DNA of 35,250 bases from a virus, in the IMG/VR virus record IMGVR_UViG_3300010885_068627, positions 1 through 35,250 of that record; one strand, written 5' to 3'. Made by a program: the position numbers and the translations under genes. Below, one piece after another: positions 6,420 to 16,383 of the stretch. The notes below the pieces were generated by a model. It made no database searches, was not told the DNA's origin, and saw only the letters and a list, made by a program, of their open reading frames with translations. The stretch's first letter is position 1. Every line of letters starts with the position of its first letter.

Positions 6420-7090
6420 AGTGATTTTAAAATATTTTTAATGTCGCTCAACAAATAAGGCACTGGATAAGCGGTAAATGTTTTAGCGTCTCGATCCCAA
6501 TAAAAAATCTTTAAACTTCTAACTTTACGACCTGTCATGATATGATAGTTATAAGCATAGAGAGACAATTGTAAACAATAATTACTATATTCACAATCTG
6601 GTAAATGAGAAACAGGACCTAATAGAAATTTTTCATATTTGGAAAAGAAGTTAAACTTCTTATTAGTTTTGAAATCATATACATCAAAATAGGAACCTTG
6701 AGGATAGATAATATCGGCGGTTCCGGCTATCTTGTATTCGTGGTTATAAACACAATGCTCAAATAAAGCACCAGACTTTGTGGAGTAATCTCCAATTTCT
6801 TGGTAAGCTGTTATAACATCTTTATTTTCATCTTCATAAAATCCCGTCTTGGCATATTCTTCAATAACATGATGAATGTTGGTGCCGTATACCTGAGATT
6901 GTTTATTGTTGGCTTTCCATTCATCTAAAATGGTTTGTTGTGAAACCCCTTTGCGGTCTGCAACAATACGAGAAAATTTATCAGCATCAAATTCTGGTTT
7001 AAACCTTCCCAGGATTGTGGTAACGCTAGTATAGGCGTCTCCAGTATAAGAATTAGTATAGGCGTGTTTTGTTGAATCGAATATAATCAT
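6416..7090 (-). CDS. PD-(D/E)XK nuclease (RecB/Cas4-like exonuclease)
   Basis: A 224-aa protein with the ordered motifs of the RecB-type nuclease superfamily: YGTNIHHVIEEYA (the G-x-x-x-H-x-x-x-E motif), YKIAGTADII (first acidic ligand), FDVYDFKTNKK (D-x-K catalytic core) and YCLQLSLYAY (Q-x-x-x-Y motif). Phage members act on DNA ends during replication, recombination or host DNA breakdown; which applies here cannot be told. The frame extends to a TTG at 7099, but the ATG at 7090 is the natural start because a TATAAT box occupies 7099-7104 on this strand. It has its own promoter, so it is separated from the tail-fibre block upstream and forms an operon with dCMP deaminase. Confidence 0.85.
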   Translation of the reverse strand: MIIFDSTKHAYTNSYTGDAYTSVTTILGRFKPEFDADKFSRIVADRKGVSQQTILDEWKANNKQSQVYGTNIHHVIEEYAKTGFYEDENKDVITAYQEIGDYSTKSGALFEHCVYNHEYKIAGTADIIYPQGSYFDVYDFKTNKKFNFFSKYEKFLLGPVSHLPDCEYSNYCLQLSLYAYNYHIMTGRKVRSLKIFYWDRDAKTFTAYPVPYLLSDIKNILKSL

Positions 7091-7098
7091 CCAATCCA

Positions 7099-7127
7099 AT
7101 TATACCTTATGGTATTTTTAAAAGCAA
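7099..7127 (-). promoter_or_regulatory. Host-type promoter of the nuclease-dCMP deaminase operon
   Basis: On the minus strand TTGCTT (7127-7122), a 17-bp spacer and TATAAT (7104-7099), ending eight bases before the ATG at 7090. It lies over the last codons of the upstream fibre gene. Confidence 0.55.
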
Positions 7128-8681
7128 GGTGTTTTTTAAATTTAAGTGTATATTAGTTTCTTTAACAGATCCAACATACAATTTATAGGTATCTCCGAAA
7201 TTTGTATCTAGATCTGAAAACGATGGAGTAATAGTATGAGACTTACCAGATATAGTATATTTATGACAAAGCGGAACGTCTGCGTTTGCATAGGTTCGCT
7301 GTGTGACAAATATCTTCCCTATGTCCTTATAAAGCACATCTGATTGCCAATCATGATCTGTATCGTCTATGGTATATTGAATCTGTGGATTGGTTTGATT
7401 GCTTATCTGTATCAATCTCTGTAAAATGCTTATTGTATTTTTCTTGAAAACATATGATGTTTTTTTATCATTAGCATTACCAGAGGTAAAAATAAATCCA
7501 TCAAGCGTGGTTGTACCTATGGTATCTAAAACCTGCGGTGCAGTTGCATCTAGATTTAAAAATTGCAAGAAATCTTTCACCGTTGTATGATCTAAGGTCA
7601 ATGTAACATCTGTATATACACTATATATGTTTGACTTGGTTGCATCTGTGCCAAGAGTATTTTTTTGAAAAAATAAACCAAATTCATCATCAGCATCACC
7701 ATCATCTTCTCGATCTGTACAGGATATTAAAACATCTATATCAGCATCCAGCATAGCATATGTACTGCTACTTAACCCTTTAGAATTTGTAGCAGCAGCA
7801 ACAGGAGCCCCCTTAGTGCGTATGATAGAATTAGCATTTAAATCTCCGAGATAAATCGTATTAGAAGTGTAAAGAATTAGTCGCCCTTTACTTGTATAAC
7901 ATAAAGGAGTTTTGTAATTCGAGGAAACATTGTAAAAGGATAATAATGTGTTAGGGAGATAATTAACCGCTCCTTTAAAATCTGAAAATCTTATTGGAGA
8001 TCCAGCAGATGGTATATCAAAGTCTTGGTGGCGATATTCAGAAATCCTAACGGGGTTGGGGCTAACAGATAATGATGAAACCTGTGTTGTATATGCTGTA
8101 CAAGTAAAATCAGCCCAATAATATCCAGTACCAGCTGTATAGGGGCCAGCGCCAATAAAGAAATCCAGTACTTCTCCACCGGTTAAAGAAAAATATTGTA
8201 AGTTAAATGTGCTGGTCTGTCTGCGGGTATGCTTGCCGCCAGCAGGTTCATATACATTGGCTACTGGATAACAACGTGGAATCCCAGCGGAATTGCTATC
8301 ACCATTAATGCGCATCCACAAAGAAACCATATGATCTAGATAACCACCAATACGTACTGTTATATCTGAGTTAACATCTACAGTCTGACCAACCGTCCAT
8401 TTCCATCCTGAGTAAGAAGATAATGGTGTTACTGGATAGGCATTACTATAATCCTTTCCTGGCTTATATGTATTACTAATTGGGGTGGAGTTTCCTTTGT
8501 TGTCTACAACATTGTTTACATGTTTAACTGTTTGAAATACTATAGAATGAGTATTTCCTGCATTGGTGTAACTTAAATAAGGAATCGAGACAGATGTTAC
8601 GGGTATAGAAGATGTATGGTATCCAGATAGCGTTGCTATCTTAGACATCTGTACTGTAGATACTGATAATACATCGGCCAT
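7107..8681 (-). CDS. Tail-fibre-block structural protein, unknown fold (524 aa)
   Basis: A Ser/Thr/Tyr/Asn-rich, beta-rich protein typical of phage appendages, with no recognised domain. The N-terminal 200 residues look like a compact beta domain (WTVGQTVDVNSDITVRIGGY, then DFFIGAGPYTAGTGYYW). Residues ~300-330 include a very acidic loop (TDREDDGDADDEF) that could bind cations. The end runs into strand-rich sequence finishing LLLKIP. It is the last gene of the minus-strand block and starts one base after the stop of the S74 fibre gene (TAA-A-ATG). Position suggests a fibre tip, receptor-binding or fibre-associated protein. That is inference from neighbours only. Confidence 0.8.
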   Translation of the reverse strand: MADVLSVSTVQMSKIATLSGYHTSSIPVTSVSIPYLSYTNAGNTHSIVFQTVKHVNNVVDNKGNSTPISNTYKPGKDYSNAYPVTPLSSYSGWKWTVGQTVDVNSDITVRIGGYLDHMVSLWMRINGDSNSAGIPRCYPVANVYEPAGGKHTRRQTSTFNLQYFSLTGGEVLDFFIGAGPYTAGTGYYWADFTCTAYTTQVSSLSVSPNPVRISEYRHQDFDIPSAGSPIRFSDFKGAVNYLPNTLLSFYNVSSNYKTPLCYTSKGRLILYTSNTIYLGDLNANSIIRTKGAPVAAATNSKGLSSSTYAMLDADIDVLISCTDREDDGDADDEFGLFFQKNTLGTDATKSNIYSVYTDVTLTLDHTTVKDFLQFLNLDATAPQVLDTIGTTTLDGFIFTSGNANDKKTSYVFKKNTISILQRLIQISNQTNPQIQYTIDDTDHDWQSDVLYKDIGKIFVTQRTYANADVPLCHKYTISGKSHTITPSFSDLDTNFGDTYKLYVGSVKETNIHLNLKNTLLLKIP

Positions 8682-8682
8682 T

Positions 8683-10095
8683 TTATTTAGAAGATTTTAA
8701 TTCTCTTATGGCTTCTATGATAAGCGGGATAATCTTATCATACTGAACGCCTTTATAACCATCATGACGACGTCCAACTGCAGAAGGTAGAACCTCTTCT
8801 ACATCTTGAGCCAATACACCCACATCGTGTCCACTATAAATACTTTTGCTATTCCAATCAAATTCAACACCCTTGAGGGACATTAACTTATCCAAAGCAT
8901 TAGTAATGGGATTAATGTTTTGCTTCAAGGCCATATCTGAAGAAAAGAATCCGATAATATCACCAGTAGCACTTATGTCTCCATATACTGTTACATTACC
9001 ACCACTTACGGTTAAGTTACCTAATTGAAGTGTAGATCCACTTATAGCAGTTGAATATGTTGGGTAATAGGATGCTGCGGATTTTGTGTGAATACCTACA
9101 AAAGGCCTGGTATCAATATACAGGCTATCATGCCCATTACTGTTAACGTCTACTTGCACAGCTACCGGCGCACCAGTATATGTAATAACTAAAGCTGTGA
9201 GAGCGGGTTGGGTAGAAGTATCTATACGTATAGATGTGACGGATAATGTCATTGCTGAATTATAAATGAGATTATCAATAACTGCACCACCTTGTACCAC
9301 TAGACCATTACGGAATATACCACATCCACCTGAAAAATCAAAACCTGGATAACCACTAACACTTATAATAGCTGCAGAACCGGCAGCGGTTGGAGAATGA
9401 GCTATTAATTTTAAAGAAGAGGCTATGTTAAAATATGTATAACCATAATTACCAGCAGAGTTATTGAAATTTATACTAGTGCCAGTACTGTTAGCAGATA
9501 AAACAATTTGATTATTAGTTCCATTTATATATGCCGAGCCGTTGGTAATTAATTTAGCATTAGATCCATAAGAACTAGACCATGGATCCGTCGTAACATT
9601 ACCAATGAAAAGTCTGTCATTATTGGCTTGATCTATAGATAGGTAATTAGAGTCGAATTGTATTGACCCATAAGCATTTTGCAAATTACGAAGAGTGCCA
9701 CTATCTGTATAAGCTAAATTTAACCCATAACCAGCTAGGCTATTAGATACGCGGGTTCCATTAGCAGTATATTGCAGATTATATAAGGACGGTGAAATAT
9801 TAGCCCAGGCTCCATCTGCGGACAGGGCAAATAAACAATTAGTATTGCTGTCAAATACCATATCACCAACCTGAGCTATATCATTAGCATAATTCCTATT
9901 ACCTAAAACACCCAAAAACTTATTACCTGCTACAACACCAGTGCCTACTTGGCTATCTACGCCAATATATAGTCGTTGTGTGTCAATGGTGTATGCTAAT
10001 TCTCCTATAGCTAGGGTGGCTAGTCTGCGGTCATCTTCTGAGCCACGACGAACAATTAGCCGCAATATTGTATTGTTATTGATTTCTATAGCCAT
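8683..10095 (-). CDS. Tail fibre with C-terminal Peptidase_S74 intramolecular chaperone
   Basis: Residues 10-50 carry a fibre N-terminal module (IVRRGSEDDRR, GELAYTIDTQRLYIGVD) shared with two other proteins in this window. The middle 300 residues are a repetitive Asn/Ser/Gly-rich beta shaft. The last ~95 residues are a Peptidase_S74 chaperone domain: FSSDMALKQNI with the self-cleavage Ser-Asp, ALDKLMSLKGVEFDW, DVGVLAQDVEEVLP and YDKIIPLIIEAIRELK. In this family the chaperone trimerises the fibre and then cuts itself off. Coupled to the preceding short module gene by TAATATG. Probably contributes to host recognition. Confidence 0.9.
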   Translation of the reverse strand: MAIEINNNTILRLIVRRGSEDDRRLATLAIGELAYTIDTQRLYIGVDSQVGTGVVAGNKFLGVLGNRNYANDIAQVGDMVFDSNTNCLFALSADGAWANISPSLYNLQYTANGTRVSNSLAGYGLNLAYTDSGTLRNLQNAYGSIQFDSNYLSIDQANNDRLFIGNVTTDPWSSSYGSNAKLITNGSAYINGTNNQIVLSANSTGTSINFNNSAGNYGYTYFNIASSLKLIAHSPTAAGSAAIISVSGYPGFDFSGGCGIFRNGLVVQGGAVIDNLIYNSAMTLSVTSIRIDTSTQPALTALVITYTGAPVAVQVDVNSNGHDSLYIDTRPFVGIHTKSAASYYPTYSTAISGSTLQLGNLTVSGGNVTVYGDISATGDIIGFFSSDMALKQNINPITNALDKLMSLKGVEFDWNSKSIYSGHDVGVLAQDVEEVLPSAVGRRHDGYKGVQYDKIIPLIIEAIRELKSSK

Positions 10096-10096
10096 A

Positions 10097-10417
10097 TTAT
10101 GATTGACTTATTTGTAAATAGTTGGCGGACAAGGTTGGGTTAGTTCCGGTTAAAGCATATAAAGAACCAGTACTGCGCACAAACAAAAGATCACTGAGCT
10201 GAATATAACCTAAGGTAGTGGTATCAGAGGTCCAATTCGCCACTGTAAAGAATTTAGACGCTACAGGCCAACCACCTGCACTGGCACCGTCTCCAACAAA
10301 CAAGCGTGTAAATCCAATATCTGTTGTGTACCCTAGTTCACCTTCTGCTAAAAAAGTCAATTTACGGTCTGCATCTGACCCCTTACGCACCAAAAATTTA
10401 ACAATATTCTGTGACAT
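10097..10417 (-). CDS. Short stand-alone fibre N-terminal module protein (106 aa)
   Basis: Nearly the whole protein is the module seen at the start of the two S74 fibres: FLVRKGSDADRKL, AEGELGYTTD, RLFVGDGASAGG. After about residue 60 only a short beta segment and an LQISQS tail follow, with no shaft and no chaperone. It could be a small connector or cap to which fibres attach, or a truncated fibre whose distal part was replaced. A clean T4-type late box TATAAATA lies six bases before its ATG, and the following fibre gene is coupled to it, so it heads a late operon rather than being debris. Confidence 0.8.
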   Translation of the reverse strand: MSQNIVKFLVRKGSDADRKLTFLAEGELGYTTDIGFTRLFVGDGASAGGWPVASKFFTVANWTSDTTTLGYIQLSDLLFVRSTGSLYALTGTNPTLSANYLQISQS

Positions 10418-10423
10418 TTTAAA

Positions 10424-10431
10424 TATTTATA
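10424..10431 (-). promoter_or_regulatory. T4-type late promoter, exact TATAAATA
   Basis: Minus-strand TATAAATA (10431-10424) followed by TTTAAA and the ATG at 10417. It is an exact match to the T4 late -10 consensus. Expected initiation is at or within a few bases of the start codon. Confidence 0.65.
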
Positions 10432-10434
10432 GCC

Positions 10435-12057
10435 TTATCCTATACTTACAGATTGATTTTCGAAAAAGCTAGATGATTGGATAATTGTATTGCTTTTATT
10501 AATCATAGTTAATTGCAAATCATATATTTTTTGCAATCCTCTATTTACTACAGCAGAGGATAGGACCTCGTTATTACCAGCAAAATGATCTAAAGTTATA
10601 GTATAAGCAGTCAAATCTAAATCATCCAATAAGAAATATAACGTTCCTACTAGCAATGGATTGCCGTTTTCATCATACTTTCCTGTAAATCGCCCCTTTA
10701 TCTTATCCTTTAATCTTAAATGGTTAAGAAGCATCTTAACTATAGCCTTGTTTATTACCCATGTTTGAGTATACTCTTCTTTGTTGACTAAGATTTCATC
10801 TTTAGTATACACTTCAAAATCAGACAGAGATAATACGCTTATAAAATTTTCTGAATCAGATGTTTGTATAATATTTGTTGCAGCTCCTACATTAGTAAAA
10901 AGATAAATGGCATCGGTGCCCGGTGATAAAACACTCGGAGCACTTTCAGCACACACTATATCATCAACACTAACCCCAAAGCGATACAAAGAATATTTTC
11001 CTACTATATTTTTGGGTTTAGATATATAGATTTTGTATATGTCCTGACTAGTGACAATATACAGGCAATTTTTAAATGATTTAGAAGCAAAAATATTTTT
11101 AAATGTTACACTGGAGGTTATTATATTGCTAACATCTACATAGGTATAACTGGTAAACCCTGGCTCAAAAATATATAATAATTTGTTAGTTGTAACCACA
11201 AATACCTTACCAGTATATTCATCAGCGTCTATATATACTGGTGCGTCGGCTCCAAAAATACCCCTGTATTGATAGACATTAAGATTAATAAAATTTTTAT
11301 CATATTCTTTAATGCTGTAATTCCCAGCATCTAATACATATAAATTTTCCTTTAAAACACAAAAAGAAGAAGGACTATTAAATTTGTATTTGTCTTGAAA
11401 GATACCAAAGCCACCAATGGTATTATCTATTTTAAGTATTTTAGGAAAGATGTCGTCTGATAGTAAACCCTTTAGATCATATCTGTAAAGATTATTGTAA
11501 TATCTATCCAGAACATACAAATAATCTCCAATAAATTTAGCATTTTTTAAATCTTGAAAAGGCAATGTGAGGTAACTATCGGCTACACTGGAGCTCAATA
11601 TCACACTAAAGCTAGAATCATCTTCTGCCATAGAAGCTATGACTAAAGATGTATCTGTAATAGCTGCCATTAAAAACCCATTATATAATTCACTGTATGT
11701 TATACTGAAGGATTTTACATTATCCAAATCTGGTAGACCAGCTTGGTAAAACGGACTCGTATTGTTTAAATTTAATAATGCAGAATTATACCAAGAAGCT
11801 GCTGTATTGGTTCCTGACACGGCATATATACCACTTAAGGCAGCTGGCACTGCATTAGATGCCATTTTAGTTAAACCATATAAATATAGAAAATTATCAT
11901 ATAATTTACTTAAAGAATCATTTATAATACGATATGTGCTGAGATCATTGCCTTCTATTTTTATACTCTCAAAGGCATAAGGCAGCTGAAACGATTCATT
12001 AAAAAATCGATCATGCAATAAATTAGCATTTTTAAATATTGTTTCTATTTTTTGCAT
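10435..12057 (-). CDS. Virion protein with beta-propeller-like repeats (540 aa)
   Basis: The first ~90 residues are helical (IFKNANLLHDRFF, LSKLYDNFLYLYGLTKM). The central 300 residues contain repeated strand units resembling NHL/YVTN-type beta-propeller blades: AKFIGDYLYVLDRYYNNLYRY, CVLKENLYVLDAGNYSIKEY, GKVFVVTTNKLLYIFEPG and CLYIVTSQDIYKIY. The C-terminal ~130 residues are mixed alpha/beta and end QSSSFFENQSVSIG. Such propellers often bind sugars or act as scaffolds in tail appendages. It is joined to the upstream giant gene by a TAATATG junction, so the two are probably made together. The exact position on the virion is unknown. Confidence 0.82.
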   Translation of the reverse strand: MQKIETIFKNANLLHDRFFNESFQLPYAFESIKIEGNDLSTYRIINDSLSKLYDNFLYLYGLTKMASNAVPAALSGIYAVSGTNTAASWYNSALLNLNNTSPFYQAGLPDLDNVKSFSITYSELYNGFLMAAITDTSLVIASMAEDDSSFSVILSSSVADSYLTLPFQDLKNAKFIGDYLYVLDRYYNNLYRYDLKGLLSDDIFPKILKIDNTIGGFGIFQDKYKFNSPSSFCVLKENLYVLDAGNYSIKEYDKNFINLNVYQYRGIFGADAPVYIDADEYTGKVFVVTTNKLLYIFEPGFTSYTYVDVSNIITSSVTFKNIFASKSFKNCLYIVTSQDIYKIYISKPKNIVGKYSLYRFGVSVDDIVCAESAPSVLSPGTDAIYLFTNVGAATNIIQTSDSENFISVLSLSDFEVYTKDEILVNKEEYTQTWVINKAIVKMLLNHLRLKDKIKGRFTGKYDENGNPLLVGTLYFLLDDLDLTAYTITLDHFAGNNEVLSSAVVNRGLQKIYDLQLTMINKSNTIIQSSSFFENQSVSIG

Positions 12058-12058
12058 A

Positions 12059-15000
12059 TTAATTGATCCACTTTATATCTTTAAGCTCCGCATTATAAGG
12101 TAATTTAGATTGTATTTGTTGTTTTATTGTAGCTTCTAGTGCTGCCTTTAAATCATTTGATATATTGCCTAAATTTATTAACTTCATATTAAAAGCTGAA
12201 GATTTTTTAATGGGAACATCTTGTTTGAAAACCCGCTCTATTTCTTCTACGTACCCTCTTTTACCACCTGGAATATTATAATTTATTTCTGGTATTGTAG
12301 TATTGCGTGTTGAGAATAATCTAATATCAAAATCATTCAAAGCAATTTGATAAATACTAAAGTTTTTAATCTTGCATCCTACCGTATAGAATTGAGGCGT
12401 CTTTAAATACTGAGGCAGTGTTGAACTATTAAAAAATGATGTAGCTCCTAAAATTAAAGGCCGCTGAAAGGTGTTGCTCAATATATACTCACCTGGATTC
12501 ATCAAGACTTCATCCTTTTTTAACCCATCTATAAATAAAGATATAGAACCTTTGGCGCCATCTATCCTTGCAGTTATATTATGATACCCCGGTCCTAATA
12601 AATCTAATCCATAAGATAAATTAAAATCTGTATTTGTTGAATTAATTACATTAGTCAGGGATGCCTTTACATTTATGGTATTAGGGTAATAAGTAGAAAG
12701 AGCCTCTCTTCTTACAAAATCATCTCCAGTAACATTCTGGTTCATAAGAGGATCACCAAATACTGCTTGTGTGTCAAATTTATTCAAAAACTCACCCGCA
12801 GTTGTATAGCGAAGTGTAGTTATTTTTTTATCAGATAATGGATCATATCGATGTGTTGTTATTGCTGCATAATATAATTCACCAGTAGGTATAAATTCAT
12901 TACCGAAATTTATATAGTAGGAGTCTTTCGTTGCATTATCTATATTAAAGTTGTTTATCGGTTGACGATCAGATGTATATACATATACCTTTGTATCCTG
13001 CAATATCCAGAAATTGTTATTTTTGTCTATATTGAAGGACTTAATAGGAATGGTGGCTGTAAAGAATGGATAGTCTACCAGGTCTGTTAAATTCCATTTG
13101 CGTATTTCATAACTGTTACTCAAATAGTAAATAGAATTATCACTCAAAATAGCATCAAAACTACTGAGTCCGTAGAAATTATTATTAACATGGACAATTG
13201 AATTAATAGAATTTACATCTATATTATTGAGTGCATTTAATTGGGTGCTATTTGAAACATCAGTAAATGAACTATCACTAAAATTATAATATATAACTTG
13301 GCGCTGTAGTGCTTTAGCACCTACAAATGTAGCACCACTCAAATCATAAAAGCTAGTGATTATGGAATCAAAGGACAATCCAGATGTAGCTGCATCAATC
13401 GTTGTATTATCTATATTATTTCTTATAATATCTCCATTTTTAAATAATACGTAATAATCATTTAAATTATCTAACCGCCATATAGCATTAATTTCTTCTT
13501 GAAATGCTATAGTATGCAAGAGTCTACCAGTAGAATTATATATGTATAGATTATACCCAGCAAAATAATATATAAAGGGTGTAATATATCTATCCACAAA
13601 AATACCAAACCCGTCAGTAAGATAATTACCTACAATTTGATTTGCAAAATGTGAAGACCATGAATTGGCATTTAAATCAAAAGAAATAGTAAATTGATTT
13701 GTATTCTTTACCGCATTTAAATTATCGCAAACCGAATATTGTTGACCATCAAATGCGAATTCATTTATTTCTGTAAGAATTTCTGAAGTGGTAGTATTAT
13801 TAATATAATAATTTGTTAAACCACTTTGTATTGTGTTCGGTATTAATGTTTTGAGATAATTTTCTATATCTGTAGAACCTAAATGATGATATGCATAATA
13901 TACACCAGGTTCTAAATATAAATCACTAGGTTTATCAAAAACTGCTGCTAGAGGAGCTTGCAATTCTAGATTATCAAAATTAGAAATATAGCTAGTATTA
14001 TTAGTTGCTGTCAGGGCTCCAGAGAAAGATAAAATACTGGGATTATAATATCGATCCATCCACACTGGTTTTGTAGTGGGGTCTAAAGAAGCAGATAACC
14101 AAGCACATAAAAAAGTCCCATTAGCTTCATCCGTAGCATTACCAAACGGTGTATAATTTCCGTAAATGGCTCTCTTTTTAAATATTTTATCAGCTTTGAC
14201 TGGATGATCAGCACCTAGAGCACCAATTTGAGTAAGAGATGTATCATTTATGTTTAACTGTACATAGGGGTATAGGTTATAAGGAACGTGAAAGTATGTT
14301 ACCTTATCTGGTTTTAAATTTAATAAATGGGTATATCCATCATATCCTAAAGATATGGTGTCATTGCCTAGCGTTTGGTTAGTGCCTGAGAATATTTTGT
14401 TATATTGTCTATAATCAAATTGATCGGTAACAAAGTAATCCACCTTATCAACATTATTATTCTGAGGTGTTAATTCATTTTTTAATGTTAAGATATTCAC
14501 TGGCATTTCAGAACCAGTAATTTTATAAAATTCTGTATGCAACAAATAGTTATTTTGAATATCTGTGCGTGACGATTCATCAGATGTGTTTAAATCGCTA
14601 TTTAAAGTATCTTTAGTGTAAACAGCCTCATGTTCTTGTAAAGCATAAGAAGATGAAGGTAAGGTATGGGGACGCATACGCATTATGCCATTACCGCTAA
14701 AAGGAAAATATGGGCCTAAGGGTGGTTGACGCAAAGCACATTTATATGTTGCTGTCGTATATGTAATAAAGTATGGAAAATCTAAAAGCTTTTTATATAA
14801 AATTAATAGATCATTAGCATCATCATAAAAATAATAAAAGGTTTGAGGATCGTCAATACCCTGAGATGATAACCCGAGGTCTACACATAAAATTAAATTA
14901 AATGAGTAATCTACTGTAAGATACCTAACAAGGCTGTTGTGTTCGTGGCTTATTTTGCATGTTAATTCATCAAGGAATACAATATCAAAAAAATGGCGAT

Positions 15001-15382
15001 TAGATAATGACCCGGTAACTTGTTCTATGGTTAAATTAGCCGAAGCAGATTCTAAACCAACGGAATCATCAGCAGACCAATAAAGAGTATCTTTGTTAGT
15101 TGAATTTGTTGATCTGAATCCAAAAAATGTAGAAAAAGATTCTGGTATTGGTTGCAGTCTGTCTATAGTAAAAAAATCACTTAATTTTTTGCGTTTAGAT
15201 AGAAATAGCTGTGTAAAATTATTTGTCTTTACATCTATTATACCAGACAATGCGGTTGAAAAATTTAAATTAAATTGTTCATCTGTATAAAAATCCCAAT
15301 TCTGTAAAGTGGCTGCAGTATCCATTGGATAAGCTGGAGCTACTTTGATATTCTGGTCTGTTGTGAAGGGGTTAAGCTGCAT
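12059..15382 (-). CDS. Giant adhesin-like virion protein, propeller and LamG-like regions (1107 aa)
   Basis: The largest protein in the window. Aromatic and Asn-rich throughout, typical of exposed phage fibres. Around residues 660-860 blade-like repeats recur (DNSIYYLSNSYEIRKWNL, NNFWILQDTKVYVYTSD), similar to those in the next gene. Residues ~920-1020 look like a laminin-G/concanavalin jelly roll (GPGYHNITARIDGAKGSISLFIDGLKKDE, then RPLILGATSFF and an IKNFSIYQIALND strand). A helical tail ends LKDIKWIN. The frame extends to a TTG at 15391 directly after the previous stop, but the ATG at 15382 is the likelier start. A carbohydrate-binding appendage is the best inference. Confidence 0.85.
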   Translation of the reverse strand: MQLNPFTTDQNIKVAPAYPMDTAATLQNWDFYTDEQFNLNFSTALSGIIDVKTNNFTQLFLSKRKKLSDFFTIDRLQPIPESFSTFFGFRSTNSTNKDTLYWSADDSVGLESASANLTIEQVTGSLSNRHFFDIVFLDELTCKISHEHNSLVRYLTVDYSFNLILCVDLGLSSQGIDDPQTFYYFYDDANDLLILYKKLLDFPYFITYTTATYKCALRQPPLGPYFPFSGNGIMRMRPHTLPSSSYALQEHEAVYTKDTLNSDLNTSDESSRTDIQNNYLLHTEFYKITGSEMPVNILTLKNELTPQNNNVDKVDYFVTDQFDYRQYNKIFSGTNQTLGNDTISLGYDGYTHLLNLKPDKVTYFHVPYNLYPYVQLNINDTSLTQIGALGADHPVKADKIFKKRAIYGNYTPFGNATDEANGTFLCAWLSASLDPTTKPVWMDRYYNPSILSFSGALTATNNTSYISNFDNLELQAPLAAVFDKPSDLYLEPGVYYAYHHLGSTDIENYLKTLIPNTIQSGLTNYYINNTTTSEILTEINEFAFDGQQYSVCDNLNAVKNTNQFTISFDLNANSWSSHFANQIVGNYLTDGFGIFVDRYITPFIYYFAGYNLYIYNSTGRLLHTIAFQEEINAIWRLDNLNDYYVLFKNGDIIRNNIDNTTIDAATSGLSFDSIITSFYDLSGATFVGAKALQRQVIYYNFSDSSFTDVSNSTQLNALNNIDVNSINSIVHVNNNFYGLSSFDAILSDNSIYYLSNSYEIRKWNLTDLVDYPFFTATIPIKSFNIDKNNNFWILQDTKVYVYTSDRQPINNFNIDNATKDSYYINFGNEFIPTGELYYAAITTHRYDPLSDKKITTLRYTTAGEFLNKFDTQAVFGDPLMNQNVTGDDFVRREALSTYYPNTINVKASLTNVINSTNTDFNLSYGLDLLGPGYHNITARIDGAKGSISLFIDGLKKDEVLMNPGEYILSNTFQRPLILGATSFFNSSTLPQYLKTPQFYTVGCKIKNFSIYQIALNDFDIRLFSTRNTTIPEINYNIPGGKRGYVEEIERVFKQDVPIKKSSAFNMKLINLGNISNDLKAALEATIKQQIQSKLPYNAELKDIKWIN

Positions 15383-15391
15383 TTTATACAA

Positions 15392-16345
15392 TTATTTAGA
15401 GTCTATAGTTATGTTACCCGTTATTGAGTCCCTACTTTCTACAGCTAATATTGACAATACTCCACCACTAATTGAGGGTGTTTGATTCATTCCTACTAAG
15501 TGGACCCCATCAATATCATAGATAGAGTTGGGGTGTATAGTAAGAACAAAATCATAAAACAAGCGGGTCATATCACCATATAGTCCTGTAATTGAAGGAT
15601 AATATGTTATTGGTTGAGAAGATGCTCTATATGTGAATGATACATTTTGGTAAATTGGAGATCCAAACTGATTACCTATTAGAACACCATCAAAACTATT
15701 ATCATTGGTTTGAGCTAGGATAGGCCGGTTTATGGTTATAACATCTTCACCATTGCCTGGGTTGTATATTATTTTTAAAACATCATGGTATGTTATGCTT
15801 ATAGCCGAGGGGCAAAATATAACCATAGTATCCCCCTTTAGGCCATCACCATTGTTTATGTTTATAAATTGGGTTTGATCTATTACCTGATAGCCCCAAG
15901 GAAATATATAACCGCCACAAACATAGGCTACCGAAGTGTCCGGTGCAGATGACAAAATTGCTGTCGGAGAAGGTGCTATACCACTGCTTACAACCCAAGT
16001 GTTGGTTAAACTATAGAAATTTACAAAAGGTGTTGTGTACTGGACAACATTATAAGGGTCTAATATAGCCCAGTTAGATCCAGAAAGACTAACGGTATAT
16101 CCATTGCTTGGAGTTACCTGATAAAATTGATGATTATCACTAAAATAATACACACCATTTGAATCACTAGTACCGGCACCATTTATAATTAAACTAATAA
16201 AGGAACCATCATCAACGTATGAACCATAATCAAAATAGGGTGATAATATACCTGACACGGGTGTTACAAAAAACCAATGATCCACTACGCTAGGTAAACT
16301 AGGACCTAGGCTTTCGCTGGTTAATGTTACAAAAAATGTCTTCAT
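15392..16345 (-). CDS. Virion-associated beta-rich protein (317 aa)
   Basis: First gene of the giant-adhesin operon. It opens MKTFFVTLTSESLGP and is beta-rich with many Tyr, Ser, Gly and Pro residues and no helix-rich region. Short repeated themes such as GSGYV/GDG turns and YYPSITG occur, but no family is recognised. Not a signal peptide: the N-terminus lacks a charged-hydrophobic-cleavage pattern. A late-type ATAAATA box sits seven bases before the start, and the downstream gene follows after nine bases. Likely a tail appendage or attachment protein made together with the 1107-aa adhesin. Confidence 0.8.
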   Translation of the reverse strand: MKTFFVTLTSESLGPSLPSVVDHWFFVTPVSGILSPYFDYGSYVDDGSFISLIINGAGTSDSNGVYYFSDNHQFYQVTPSNGYTVSLSGSNWAILDPYNVVQYTTPFVNFYSLTNTWVVSSGIAPSPTAILSSAPDTSVAYVCGGYIFPWGYQVIDQTQFININNGDGLKGDTMVIFCPSAISITYHDVLKIIYNPGNGEDVITINRPILAQTNDNSFDGVLIGNQFGSPIYQNVSFTYRASSQPITYYPSITGLYGDMTRLFYDFVLTIHPNSIYDIDGVHLVGMNQTPSISGGVLSILAVESRDSITGNITIDSK

Positions 16346-16352
16346 CTTTTAA

Positions 16353-16359
16353 TATTTAT
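16353..16359 (-). promoter_or_regulatory. Late-type promoter of the adhesin operon
   Basis: Minus-strand CATAAATATT with the core ATAAATA at 16359-16353, seven bases before the ATG at 16345. Same extended motif as before the second S74 fibre (26205-26211). Confidence 0.6.
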
Positions 16360-16383
16360 GCTATAAGATCTTATAGCAGGGGC

